This document shows, in pieces, positions 17,189 through 27,043 of a stretch of DNA of 64,000 nt. Below the pieces are notes generated by a model that was given only the letters and a program-made list of their open reading frames with translations, was not told the origin of the DNA and made no database searches. The DNA is from JBBATK01 sp044228285 (GTDB taxonomy: Bacteria; Bacteroidota; Ignavibacteria; Kapaibacteriales; NICIL-2), in assembly GCA_044228285.1 (NCBI GenBank), contig JBGAVD010000001.1:868001-932000 (forward strand), in the 5' to 3' direction. How positions within the stretch are numbered: the stretch's first letter is position 1; each line of letters begins with the position of its first letter. Both the position numbers and the translations under genes were made by a program.

Positions 17189-18393
17189 TTTGATTTCCTT
17201 TTAAGTGTATGTAGAGCGTTCCAGAACAAGGGCTTTATCGTGTCGTGATAAATCTCGTGCATGGTCGGAGTGAGCGCTAGAGCTGCTAAACTAATAGTAA
17301 TATTCAGTTTGTAGTGAAGACTTGTGAAAATGAGAATGTGGACGAAGGTGAGAAAGAGCGACTGCACGAGAAACATGAGAATCGTAAGAGTATCGTACCA
17401 ATTCGCTAAGCGTTCCTCAAACCAGTTGAAACAGGCAACCGTGCACACGCACATGATGAAGCCCAGGATCAGCGCTTGCCAGAAAGGCATAACGTTGATA
17501 AACTCTCCATGCAGGATTTGCGACAGTACATTTGCGTGTATAACCACCCCATACATATCGGGGAACGCACGTCCTGCGTAGTTCTTATTCATGGGCGTAA
17601 AGAAGACGTCTTCCAATGAGCTGGGAACAGAGTCCAGCCGCGAGTCGATGTACCCCATCAACACTGCTTTGTCATGAACCACACTGATATCCACGCTGTC
17701 GTCGAGTACCTGATCAGCGTCTAAGCTGTAGAAGGAATTCACGTTTCCGTGGAAATAAATAGCCTCGGTTTTCTGCTGACGATCCAGCAGTCTCGCAGCC
17801 TTCACCGGATCATAAAGTTTGGCTACGGCAACTGCGAAGTTGAGCACGGTGTCGGCTCCCACTACTTCACTTGGAGAGAAGTCGCGAACGGTTCTGAAAG
17901 CCGCCTCATCATCGCTCACCATATTGAAAAAGCCGGTGCTGCGGGCTGATTGTGCAAAAACCTCAAGCTGCTTTTCACAGGAATCGAATTTGTCGCTGCG
18001 TTCGTTGTATACAATCTTGGTACCGAGAACGAGAGCCGGACAACCACGGAGTGCTTGAGCGAGAGCAGAATCAAGTTCTGGATCTTTGGGGCGTCGAAAC
18101 ATTGCGTCGATACCAATCACACGGGGAGACTCGTTCGAAATGCGTTCAACCATGTGTGCGATGCCCGCGCGATCCTGTGTAGAGATATTCACGAGCACGA
18201 TGTTCGTATCAACTGAGTTCTGCCAATCATCACGGAATCGAGCTTGAGCACCATCGGTGATATCGAAATCTCCCAACGCTTGCTTGAGAGGATTAAGAAA
18301 GTCGAAATTCATCGGCACATAGTACAGCGCTGTTGTTGTTGCGAAAATCAACAAGCAAGTAAATACAGTATCCCACTGAAAGAGTGATTTCAT
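17185..18393 (-). CDS. CHASE2 sensor-domain membrane protein without an output domain
   Basis: A 402-residue protein: one N-terminal membrane segment (about 8-27), a large extracytoplasmic domain (about 50-310) and three C-terminal membrane segments (about 312-385). The middle fits CHASE2 (VLVNISTQDRAGIAHMVERI, PRVIGIDAMF, VLMGYIDSRLD, and GRAFPDMYGVVIHANVLSQI just before the membrane). CHASE2 proteins normally continue into adenylate cyclase, kinase or GGDEF domains; here the chain ends about 20 residues after the last membrane segment. The coupled downstream gene encodes a FecR-like exported protein, so signalling may be periplasmic or need another partner (inference). Confidence 0.85.
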   Translation of the reverse strand: MKSLFQWDTVFTCLLIFATTTALYYVPMNFDFLNPLKQALGDFDITDGAQARFRDDWQNSVDTNIVLVNISTQDRAGIAHMVERISNESPRVIGIDAMFRRPKDPELDSALAQALRGCPALVLGTKIVYNERSDKFDSCEKQLEVFAQSARSTGFFNMVSDDEAAFRTVRDFSPSEVVGADTVLNFAVAVAKLYDPVKAARLLDRQQKTEAIYFHGNVNSFYSLDADQVLDDSVDISVVHDKAVLMGYIDSRLDSVPSSLEDVFFTPMNKNYAGRAFPDMYGVVIHANVLSQILHGEFINVMPFWQALILGFIMCVCTVACFNWFEERLANWYDTLTILMFLVQSLFLTFVHILIFTSLHYKLNITISLAALALTPTMHEIYHDTIKPLFWNALHTLKRKSK

Positions 18394-18840
18394 GTTTTGG
18401 GTCTAGGAAGGCTGGAACGCAAATATAGCTGCAAAGACGAGCTTGTTGAAGCATAACGAACCGCGACTCCTTCCTGATAGCGTGGCTTTTGGTGAACTTC
18501 ACATTCAGAACGGACTCTACGTGACCACTGTATGACTTCTGAATGAACACTGTAGGTTCTGTGACCACACAGGGGCACTCAACTTGCAAGGAAAACGTCT
18601 TGTTTACTGTGTAACAGGGCAGGTTGTGATGTCGATAGTCTTGGAGTTGGTTCTGCGTATCAGACAGTAAAACCAACGAGATCCTTCATAAGTGGCTGAG
18701 AAGCTGAATGCAGATCTTGGTAGAATGAGCGACTTTAACACTTTAGAAGGCGATCCAGAGCAGTTTTACTTTCGACACTAATGGTGCAACACGCATATTG
18801 TATTTTGTCAATATTCACGTAGCCATCTCTTTACAAGCTC
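18394..18840. other. 447-base spacer between divergent CHASE2 and propeller genes
   Basis: The region must hold promoters for both directions, but I cannot point to a convincing -10/-35 or Bacteroidota-type promoter. The open frames here (for example 18293-18676 on the minus strand) show no family resemblance. No RNA gene is seen. Confidence 0.5.
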
Positions 18841-21800
18841 ATGCAATTTTCAATTCGAACACTTTCACGTCTTTTCATCACCGTCCTCCTTCTCAGTGCG
18901 AGTGCACAGTCGCAAGATTTCGTGACGCAAGCGCAGCAGGGAAAGAACTTCTTCGAAATCTGTAAGGAGTGGCATGCTAAACACGCTGCAGAGGAGCTCC
19001 GCCGGAAGTCCATACCAAAGACGCAAGAAGTGCTTGAGCGCGATAGCAGCTTAGGTCCAGACTCCTTTGATGAGATGGAAGGAGAGGAGATACTTTTTGC
19101 TCGCTGGGAGAATTATTGGAAAGAGCGAGTGATGCCGAATGGCGATTTTCCATCGCCACAATTGGTATGGGACGAATGGCAGAAGCAAAAGCAACGCGAT
19201 CGAGAATCTCGTGCGAAGTCTGCAAACTCCGTTCAACAGCCAACAAGCTGGAAATTTCTTGGGCCAACCACAAAAGTCCCTTCCGGTAAAGGAGCTGGTG
19301 CTGGTAGAGTGAATTGTATACGTTTCAACCCCTTACGTGCAGATGCCATGTGGATTGGAACTCCGGGTGGTGGCTTATGGCAGAGTGACAATTTGGGCGA
19401 TACCTGGACACCAATGACCGATAGCTTCCCATCGTTGGGAGTAGCTGACATTGCTATTAACCCAATGGATACCAATCAGATTTTTCTGGCAACAGGCGAT
19501 ATGGATGGATCCAACTCGATGAGTTTCGGAGTGGTTAAGACGGATGATCGCGGTAAAACCTGGAGGAAAACCTCGCTGAGTTACCTTATTTCGCAAACTG
19601 CACAAATGAGCAGGATCATTATCAACCCAAAGAACCCAAACATTCTCCTGGCAGGAGCCAGTAATGGACTCTTTCGCAGTGTTGATAATGGGGAAACGTG
19701 GAAGCCGGTGATTTCAGGTCAAATACGCGATATCGAATGGAAACCAAATGATCCTTCTGTCGCCTATACCTGTTCTGGTGGTGCAATTTGGCGTTCGAAA
19801 GACAGTGGTTTGTCATTTACACGACTCACCACAGGCATCACCGGTTCGCGAGTAGCTCTGGGTGTGACGGTTGCAAACCCCGAATATGTCTATGCACTTG
19901 TCTCCGGATCAAATAACGGCTTTGCAGGTCTCTACCGTTCCGTTGACGGTGGCGATACATGGAAGAGGATGTCGAGCGGTACCTCAATCAACATTCTCAA
20001 CTGGTCGAACGATGGAGTCATCGATCTAAATGCTGAATCCCAAGGTCAGGGCTATTATGACTTGGCAATTGCTGTGTCGCCCGTTGATCCAAATATGATT
20101 CTTTGTGGAGGCGTGAATATTTGGATGTCAACTGATGGTGGTGCCACATGGGAAATCTCAGCTCATTGGCAAGGCGATGACGCACCTTTTGTACACGCAG
20201 ATATTCATGCTCTCGAGTTTTCACCTGAGATTAGCTCAAATGAGTTGTTCGCAGGTACCGACGGAGGAGTTTTTGAAAGTCCGGATGCAGGAGGCTCATG
20301 GGCCGATCGAAGTGCCGGACTTGGTATTCTCCAGTTTTATCGCATCGGAACGAATCCTGCGAACCCAAAAATGGTCTTGGGTGGATGTCAGGATAATGGA
20401 ACCAATCTGTGGAATACGGACACCTGGAGACATGTGTACGGAGCAGATGGAATGGAAGCTTTTTTTGAAGGCGATAATACCTATGCATACACGACTATCT
20501 ATTACGGACGACTCTACCGCTCTCAAAACAATGGTACCTCTTTCGGCAGAGAGGTGAGTGCATTAGGATCGAGGACCGGACCCTGGATCACTCCGTTTAT
20601 TCTCAATCCGAAGCTGCCAAGTATTATTTACTGTGGTACAAATTCTGGTATCTACCGTTCCGATACTCGAGGTGATTCATGGCGTATTTACTCCAAGTCG
20701 CCGATATTGTCAACAATTGCATTGGCAAACCCAGCCGCAGATACTGCACGCTTTTACGCAGCCACACAGTCAAAAGTGTTCACGACCGACAACTCTGGTG
20801 CAAACTGGAAAGACATCAGTAGTGGTCTTAAGGTAGGATTCATTTCAAACATTGCAGCCGATCCCACACGAGCTGAGGTGTTGGCTGTGACCTTGTCAAG
20901 CTATGATAGCACAAACAAGGTGTATCTAACAACTAATGCTGGTTCGAGCTGGAGGAATTTCACCAAAAAGGGTCTACCGAATTCGCCGGTTAACTGCGCA
21001 CTATTCTACAAAACCGCCTGTTTAAACATGCTCATTGTAGGAACCGACTTGGGTTGTTACTTCACGACTGAGGATACCGACGCCTGGCAGTCGCTCAACA
21101 CCGGCTTGCCAAACGTGATTGTTCGGGATATGGATGTGACGGGAAATATTCTCCATGCTGGTACCTACGGACGCGGACTTTGGGAGCTTACACTGCCAGC
21201 AACTGCGCCGGTAGCAGAGATTCAAGTGTCGGAGTCTGTAGTGTGCCCCAACAAACCAGTACGCTTCGTCAATCAATCAGCAGGAGGTACTGGGGTGCTT
21301 CGTTGGACCTTTGAAGGTGGTACTCCAGCAAGTTCAGAGCTGACGAGTCCTGTTGTCCGCTTTGAAAAAGGTGGTACCTATTCCGTAAAACTTGTTGTTA
21401 GCAATAGTTGTGCTACCGACTCTATCACCATTGCTTCTGCGGTGCGCGTACACGATGTACCTCAACCCAAAATCAATCTCTCACAAGGAACCACAAAGCT
21501 GAGCGTTGAGGTTCCTGGTACCTATCAATGGTACGCTAATGGCAGTCCCATACAAGGAGCAACTGGCTCTAGCTATAAGCCTGATGTCCCAGGTCTCTTT
21601 AGCATTCGAGTTGCTGATCCAAACGGCTGTGATGTACTTAAAGATTCGATTCTCGTGGACGTAGTAAGTGTGCGATCATTACGCGATCAACTAGGAGTAC
21701 AACTGTATCCACTGCCGGCAAACGATGAGATTACCATTGAAGTCAACAACGCTGAAGCGATGAGCCTTTCTCTTCGCATCTTAGATCTTCGCTCGAACGA

Positions 21801-21945
21801 GGTCTTGAGCCTCACTGATCAAAGTTCTCATAGCCAATGGAAGAAGACTTTGTCGCTCAAAGCTTTGGCACCTGGCGACTACATGCTAGAGCTACAGTAT
21901 AATGGTCGCACCGAACGCAAGAGTTTCGTCAAAGTGGGGAACTAG
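18841..21945 (+). CDS. giant secreted BNR/sortilin-type propeller protein with PKD and T9SS sorting domains
   Basis: A 1034-residue exported protein. The signal peptide (1-24) is followed by a charged, helical stretch (about 25-130; KEWHAKHAAEELRRK), then a long beta-propeller of BNR/VPS10-like repeats (about 135-780) with recurring Asp-box-like motifs such as SVDNGETWKP, SVDGGDTWKR and TTNAGSSWRN. A PKD-like domain follows (about 800-880; LRWTFEGGTPASS), then an Ig-like piece (YQWYANGSPIQGATG) and a T9SS type A sorting domain (VQLYPLPANDEITIEV to the end). A cell-surface role is likely; enzymatic activity is not shown. It is followed by a paralogue. Confidence 0.88.
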   Translation: MQFSIRTLSRLFITVLLLSASAQSQDFVTQAQQGKNFFEICKEWHAKHAAEELRRKSIPKTQEVLERDSSLGPDSFDEMEGEEILFARWENYWKERVMPNGDFPSPQLVWDEWQKQKQRDRESRAKSANSVQQPTSWKFLGPTTKVPSGKGAGAGRVNCIRFNPLRADAMWIGTPGGGLWQSDNLGDTWTPMTDSFPSLGVADIAINPMDTNQIFLATGDMDGSNSMSFGVVKTDDRGKTWRKTSLSYLISQTAQMSRIIINPKNPNILLAGASNGLFRSVDNGETWKPVISGQIRDIEWKPNDPSVAYTCSGGAIWRSKDSGLSFTRLTTGITGSRVALGVTVANPEYVYALVSGSNNGFAGLYRSVDGGDTWKRMSSGTSINILNWSNDGVIDLNAESQGQGYYDLAIAVSPVDPNMILCGGVNIWMSTDGGATWEISAHWQGDDAPFVHADIHALEFSPEISSNELFAGTDGGVFESPDAGGSWADRSAGLGILQFYRIGTNPANPKMVLGGCQDNGTNLWNTDTWRHVYGADGMEAFFEGDNTYAYTTIYYGRLYRSQNNGTSFGREVSALGSRTGPWITPFILNPKLPSIIYCGTNSGIYRSDTRGDSWRIYSKSPILSTIALANPAADTARFYAATQSKVFTTDNSGANWKDISSGLKVGFISNIAADPTRAEVLAVTLSSYDSTNKVYLTTNAGSSWRNFTKKGLPNSPVNCALFYKTACLNMLIVGTDLGCYFTTEDTDAWQSLNTGLPNVIVRDMDVTGNILHAGTYGRGLWELTLPATAPVAEIQVSESVVCPNKPVRFVNQSAGGTGVLRWTFEGGTPASSELTSPVVRFEKGGTYSVKLVVSNSCATDSITIASAVRVHDVPQPKINLSQGTTKLSVEVPGTYQWYANGSPIQGATGSSYKPDVPGLFSIRVADPNGCDVLKDSILVDVVSVRSLRDQLGVQLYPLPANDEITIEVNNAEAMSLSLRILDLRSNEVLSLTDQSSHSQWKKTLSLKALAPGDYMLELQYNGRTERKSFVKVGN

Positions 21946-22376
21946 GCTGGAGGTGTCTTGAGTGTTTTTCATCATCGTGCGCACCCTTCGGGTGCCGCAC
22001 AGGTCAAAGCCTTGTGCCACGTTGCTTTGAGATAGAAAGCCCCGATTCAAGCAAGCAAACAGGATTGAAACAAGCCGCTGTATCAAGGGTTTGTGGCTTT
22101 TGTTAGAACGATTCTGATCAAGCCCGGTCTTGATTTATGCGTCATTGATTCCAGATGTGCAATGGTAGCAAGATTGCAAAACGCCGTGTATTGGTTTCGA
22201 CTAGCGGGGAACGAGATACACAACAGCAGCTGCGTTACCTTGCGGTTAGCACAGGTATGCATATTTTGGAAGACCTGGTAGTTTTTTAGCGATTGAGTCA
22301 TACGCTTAAATGCGTGCAAGGAATACTTCCTTGCCACCGAGAATTGAAGAAGAGAATATCATTATAAGGGGTCCCT
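21946..22376. other. 431-base spacer between the two propeller genes
   Basis: It contains a short GCACCC-TTC-GGGTGC hairpin at 21981-21995. I see no gene, tRNA or convincing terminator; the minus-strand frame 22083-22337 lacks any family signal. Confidence 0.5.
21981..21995. repeat. triloop hairpin with TTC loop
   Basis: GCACCC-TTC-GGGTGC, a perfect 6-bp stem 36 bases after the first propeller gene. There is no T-tract behind it. Confidence 0.6.
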
Positions 22377-25300
22377 ATGAGTCTATTACGTTACTTTTTT
22401 TGCATCTGTATTGTCGGAGCCAGTGTTCAGGCTCAACAATGGAATGCCTTGGGACCATTTGTTCCACCCACCGGTTCCTCAACAATTGGTCAAATCAACA
22501 CCATAGCTTTTAACCCGCAGAATCCTTTAAAGATGTGGGCTGGGTCTCCAGCTGGCGGACTTTGGAGTAGTACTGATGGCGGGCAACACTGGCTCAATGC
22601 AAACATTGATACCCTTGGCGTCATCGGCATTTCGGACATCTGGATGAATCCTACCGATTCAAACAACATTGTTCTTGCACTCGGCGATCGAGATGAGAAC
22701 GCTACCTACATACCTCAAGGTGGAGCACTGCTGCAAACTGTGGATGGAGGAGTTACCTGGACTCGTAGTGGAGAGCTTGATACAAGTGGATCAATTGTTC
22801 CAATCTTGAATTACACAACGAGTCGACTTATACGAAATACTGCTAATGGTACGTTCTTTCTTGCCACGAGTGCAGGATTGTTTAGTTCCACAAATTTTGG
22901 TCTGAATTGGAACACCCGTCCGTACAAAGAAAAAGTCTGGGATATTCGCACTCGCCCCACAGATGCAACTGTTGTTTATGCAGTTATTGGAGGAAAAATC
23001 TATCGCTCATTGAATGGCGGCACGAGCTTCAGCATGGCAACGACAGGCTTGCCAACCACTGTTGCATCGCGTATTCAGTTAGCTGTAACTCCAGCGAACT
23101 CTGCTGTGGTGTATGCACTTTTTGTGAATAGCGATGGAACATATGGTGGACTTTACAAATCGTCCGACTTCGGAGCAACTTGGAATGTTCGCTCATCTAT
23201 TCCGAATATTCTGGCTGCCAATCTAGATGGTAGCGGAAGCAAGGGAATCAATAACCTTGCTCTCTGCGTTTCACCAACCAATGAGAATATTGTTTTTGCT
23301 GGAGGTGTGAATATCTGGAGATCGAACGATGGTGGCGTAACCTGGTTTATGAGCAGTCACTATACCGGGAGCTTCGCTCCCTATGTGAGTGCTGATATTC
23401 ATGAACTCAAGTTTGCACCTGCTCCTCGAAACCAAATTCTCTACGCAGCCACTGGTAGTGGTGTGTTTACCAGTGCTGATACTGGTAGAACTTGGCAGAA
23501 CTATTCAACAGGCTTACAAGTTGCCCAAATGAATTGCTCCGCGTTTCATCCACAGCGCGATTCACTGTATATCACCTCAGGCCCGACCGGCGTGCACCGT
23601 TATCTCTATGGAAATTGGTCCAGAGTTTCCGACAGTGCAAGTCTGCAAGTGATGTTTCATCCGACTACGACCAACCTTGCGTATATGGCAACTGCCAATG
23701 GCAAGCTCTTTCGGTCGAAGGACACAGCAAATAGCTTTGTTGATGATATCGGACCAGCAGCAGGCATTAATGGACAGTCTCTGACACCATACGTGTTCAA
23801 TCCAAAGAATTACAACACGATCTATGCTGTGCTCCGTGACATCTGGAAAACAACAAATGGGGGGGCTACATGGGTGCGTACGATTAACACCTTCAACGCG
23901 AACATTTTATCGTTGACGGTATCTCCCAAAGACACAAACAGACTGTACATGATCACCTCCGATACGTCGTTGTATCGTAGCACCAATGGTGGATCTGATT
24001 GGACCAGAGTAGGAACATGTGCTCTGCAGAATCCAGGTGTACCTCGTGCAATATATTGTCATCCAACTGATACTACGAAGCTATGTATCATTGGAGGTAG
24101 ATGCCTTTCGATGTCTACCGACAAGGGAGTATCCTGGAACAAGTACATTCTCACGACCAACACCTACATTACTTCTTTCTATTGGAAAGCAGATAACTGT
24201 GGCGAGGACCTCATCGTTGGATCAGCCAATGGAGTGTGGAAATTATCCTCTCAATTCCAGTTTCTTCTCGACGAGCGCTTTGGATCTCAGATTCCGAACT
24301 CACCTGTCTTGGATTTGAAACTCTCCGGACGTTGGCTTCGCGCTGCAACGGCTGGCAGAGGTTTGTACCAGGCGTTCATTGATGATGTTGGGGTTGTGCC
24401 AGAGTTTAGTCAGGACAAAGTTCAGGTGTGCCCGGGTGAGTATGTGCAGTTTTATGATCGCTCGAAGTTTGGTGGACTTCTCACTCGTTGGACATTCGAA
24501 AGCGGCATTCCAAATACGTCATTAGAAGAGGCACCATTAGTGCGTTATGATGCTCCTGGTGACCATTGGGTGCGCTTGGTTGCGGCAAACGGTTGTGGAC
24601 GCGACTCAGTTCAGCGCATCTGTATTACCGTGATACCAAAGCTTAAGGCTAATATCAATCCAGCAAAGACATCTGTCTGTGTTGGCGATACAGTTCAGGT
24701 TCTCGATCAATCTGTTGGTACGGGTGGAACCCGTGAATGGACGGTTGAAGGCGGTCGCATTGTGAAGCAATCTGGAACGACCATTTTTGTTCGAGGCGAC
24801 ACGGTGGGTCAGATTTCACTTACTCTTACTTTGTCAAATACCTGCGGAACAAATGCACAATCAAAAGTAATCGATATCCTCGAAGCTCCATCAAAACCAG
24901 TGGTGAGTGTGGTGAAGGATACAATGTCCATCCCAGCGATACCTGGACAGAGCTATCAATGGTATGTTAACGGCAATCCGCTAAATGGTACGACAGGGCC
25001 TCGTTGTGTTGGTCTTTTCTCAGCTCAGTACTTCGTTCGAGTGTCGAACGCTGGTGGTTGTCGCGTCTACTCTGATACGGTAAATTTCGTCAAGACTCCT
25101 GATGATACAACTGGTACCTCCGTGTACGATGTTGCGCAGAATCCGCCGTTTAGTGTGCAACCAAACCCTACAAGTTCAGACCTTCGCGTGATCGTTGGTG
25201 CTGAGTGGATTGGAAGAATTCAAGTATGTGTTCGCGATCTCACAGGTCGAGTGCTCCTACAGCAGTATGTGGAGGCTCAAGGAGCTGAAACAGTTGCATC

Positions 25301-25394
25301 GTTGAACCTTAAGGATTTGGCAAATGGTGTCTATAGCGTAGAACTTCGAAAAGGTCTGTTGTTTAACTCAGCGCTTTTCGTCAAGAAGGAATAA
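22377..25394 (+). CDS. second giant secreted propeller protein with PKD and T9SS sorting domains
   Basis: A 1005-residue tandem paralogue of the preceding gene. The signal peptide (1-19, ending SVQAQ) leads almost directly into the propeller (WNALGPFVPPTG; repeats such as STDGGQHWLN, TVDGGVTWTR, SNDGGVTWFM, TTNGGATWVR), so the helical N-terminal extension of the first copy is missing. PKD-like domains (LTRWTFESGIPNT and REWTVEGGRI), an Ig-like piece (YQWYVNGNPLNGTTG) and a T9SS type A sorting domain (FSVQPNPTSSDLRVIV) complete it. The block order matches the first gene. AAGGGG lies 5 bases before the ATG and a hairpin terminator follows the stop. Confidence 0.88.
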   Translation: MSLLRYFFCICIVGASVQAQQWNALGPFVPPTGSSTIGQINTIAFNPQNPLKMWAGSPAGGLWSSTDGGQHWLNANIDTLGVIGISDIWMNPTDSNNIVLALGDRDENATYIPQGGALLQTVDGGVTWTRSGELDTSGSIVPILNYTTSRLIRNTANGTFFLATSAGLFSSTNFGLNWNTRPYKEKVWDIRTRPTDATVVYAVIGGKIYRSLNGGTSFSMATTGLPTTVASRIQLAVTPANSAVVYALFVNSDGTYGGLYKSSDFGATWNVRSSIPNILAANLDGSGSKGINNLALCVSPTNENIVFAGGVNIWRSNDGGVTWFMSSHYTGSFAPYVSADIHELKFAPAPRNQILYAATGSGVFTSADTGRTWQNYSTGLQVAQMNCSAFHPQRDSLYITSGPTGVHRYLYGNWSRVSDSASLQVMFHPTTTNLAYMATANGKLFRSKDTANSFVDDIGPAAGINGQSLTPYVFNPKNYNTIYAVLRDIWKTTNGGATWVRTINTFNANILSLTVSPKDTNRLYMITSDTSLYRSTNGGSDWTRVGTCALQNPGVPRAIYCHPTDTTKLCIIGGRCLSMSTDKGVSWNKYILTTNTYITSFYWKADNCGEDLIVGSANGVWKLSSQFQFLLDERFGSQIPNSPVLDLKLSGRWLRAATAGRGLYQAFIDDVGVVPEFSQDKVQVCPGEYVQFYDRSKFGGLLTRWTFESGIPNTSLEEAPLVRYDAPGDHWVRLVAANGCGRDSVQRICITVIPKLKANINPAKTSVCVGDTVQVLDQSVGTGGTREWTVEGGRIVKQSGTTIFVRGDTVGQISLTLTLSNTCGTNAQSKVIDILEAPSKPVVSVVKDTMSIPAIPGQSYQWYVNGNPLNGTTGPRCVGLFSAQYFVRVSNAGGCRVYSDTVNFVKTPDDTTGTSVYDVAQNPPFSVQPNPTSSDLRVIVGAEWIGRIQVCVRDLTGRVLLQQYVEAQGAETVASLNLKDLANGVYSVELRKGLLFNSALFVKKE

Positions 25395-25866
25395 TACACT
25401 ACAAACCTGTTCAGTGGTCATCGTCTAAACAGCCAGAACCGTTTTCGGTTTCTGGCTGTTGTCGTTTTAGGCAACCAATCTCAAGACCTGAGATGTCTAT
25501 TCCCAAGACAACTGACGTTGCAAAGTACCTGTGCCGCTTTCCTTCCCGAGAAGAGATAGTGTAGTTTGGTTTCCGTTGCTCTCGGCTACCTTTTGACGGC
25601 CCTAAACTGCTCGAAAGAGCTACTGTTCTCAGCGCTCAATGGTTGAGCATCCCTCAAGAAATAGTTCGCTTCCACAATTATGCAATGCACCCATGAAAAC
25701 AAAATCGTTGATGCCAACAGCTATATAGAGCGCTGCGCGAGGCTTGTTATTGAATAAAGTGCGGATGTGACAATCTTGCAACATCGGAAACAGTGATGCA
25801 AACGGAATTCGTATGGACTCTAGAATCCATTTCTGCTGGAAACTCCGCTATGATTAGATTGTGCTC
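25395..25866. other. 472-base spacer after the propeller pair
   Basis: Apart from the terminator at 25428-25466, nothing recognisable is present. No RNA gene or credible open frame is seen. Confidence 0.5.
25428..25466 (+). terminator. terminator after the second propeller gene
   Basis: AACAGCCAGAACC pairs with GGTTTCTGGCTGTT (one bulged T) around a 6-base loop and is followed by GTCGTTTT. The stem is strong and the T-tract modest. It lies 33 bases after the stop. Confidence 0.75.
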
Positions 25867-26874
25867 ATGAAAATGACACGCCTCTTGGCACTACTTTCGA
25901 GAGTAGCTATTCTCTTCTTGGGTTTAGCGCCAGCACAGATGTACTCTCAGAGTATACAAGAGTATCTATTGCGTGCGCAAGAGTTTCAGGATGCTAAGCA
26001 GTATGATAGTGCTATACTAAACCTCAACGTGGTTCTTAAACAGAGTCCACTGAATATTCCGGCAATTGTTCAGCGTGGTTACTGCGAGTTAGCATCTAGG
26101 GATCTTGCGTCTGCAATGGCGGACTTTAATAGGGCAATTGAGATCGATAGCAATTGTTTAGATGCATATTACTACCGCTCGAGCGCACACATGAGCTTGA
26201 AGAACGTGAGCGAAGCAGCGAAGGATGCAAATACTTTGATTCGTAAGAATGAGTTTTACGCTGGCGCTTTGCGCTTGAGGGGTAGGATTCGCTCTATTCA
26301 GGGCGACAAACAAGGAGCTTGTGCAGATTTTACAACTGCAGTCGAACAGGGTGACGAGAAGGCTAGGAAGCTGCTCTCAGACTACTGTGGAAATAGTCAA
26401 GGCAGAGGCGAGAGTCTGAAGATCCATTGGCCGGAAAATGAGAATTGGAAAGTGGCGAACTCGGAGAAGAAGGAGACATTTGATGTGATTGAACTGGTAC
26501 GTGCTGACGAGAGTTTGCAGCAATGGACAGAGATCGGCACCATGTTGTCGATTCGTGGTGTCTCGAAAGCAAACACAACGACAGATATGATGATGAAGAT
26601 TCTCTACCAGCAATCACTGAATAAATCCGCTGATGCAAAGTTGACTTTCCTAGAGAAGGATGATCGTGCAGAGTTTCCGTGGACAATGTTCTTGATAGAA
26701 GCACCGAGTTTTACCATTGATCCTCGACCAGAGTCTCAGCTATGGTATGTGGTTCTGGGGCGGGATGCCGTGTACACGAACTTTCGCGCAGTCCATCAAG
26801 CGAAAGTATCTGATGAGCAGATTAGGAAGTGGAGCGCTTTTTTTAAGACGGCGACGATTGTGTATCAAGAATGA
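25867..26874 (+). CDS. exported TPR protein
   Basis: A 335-residue protein with an N-terminal signal peptide (basic MKMTRL, hydrophobic to about residue 27, ending MYSQS). Residues about 30-175 are TPR helices (AQEFQDAKQYDSAILNLN, IPAIVQRGYCELASRDLA, YYYRSSAHMSLKNVSEAA, LRLRGRIRSIQGDKQGA). Residues about 185-335 are an unidentified alpha/beta domain (WPENENWKVANSEKKETF, then WYVVLGRDAVYTNFRA). A GTG two codons upstream and an ATG two codons downstream are alternative starts. It has no same-strand close neighbour and the partner is unknown. Confidence 0.8.
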   Translation: MKMTRLLALLSRVAILFLGLAPAQMYSQSIQEYLLRAQEFQDAKQYDSAILNLNVVLKQSPLNIPAIVQRGYCELASRDLASAMADFNRAIEIDSNCLDAYYYRSSAHMSLKNVSEAAKDANTLIRKNEFYAGALRLRGRIRSIQGDKQGACADFTTAVEQGDEKARKLLSDYCGNSQGRGESLKIHWPENENWKVANSEKKETFDVIELVRADESLQQWTEIGTMLSIRGVSKANTTTDMMMKILYQQSLNKSADAKLTFLEKDDRAEFPWTMFLIEAPSFTIDPRPESQLWYVVLGRDAVYTNFRAVHQAKVSDEQIRKWSAFFKTATIVYQE

Positions 26875-27043
26875 AAGAAGTCCACTCCAACGATGCGAAA
26901 GACTTATACTCATGTGCAGAATCGTCATCAGAGAGTCTAGCATACGATAATACGGAAGTCCAAGCAAACAGATGATTGTGTGACACCTGCCGAAAGAGCT
27001 GTGCGTCGACCCCTGCAGATACCTCAGAAGCTTCCGGCTTCGC

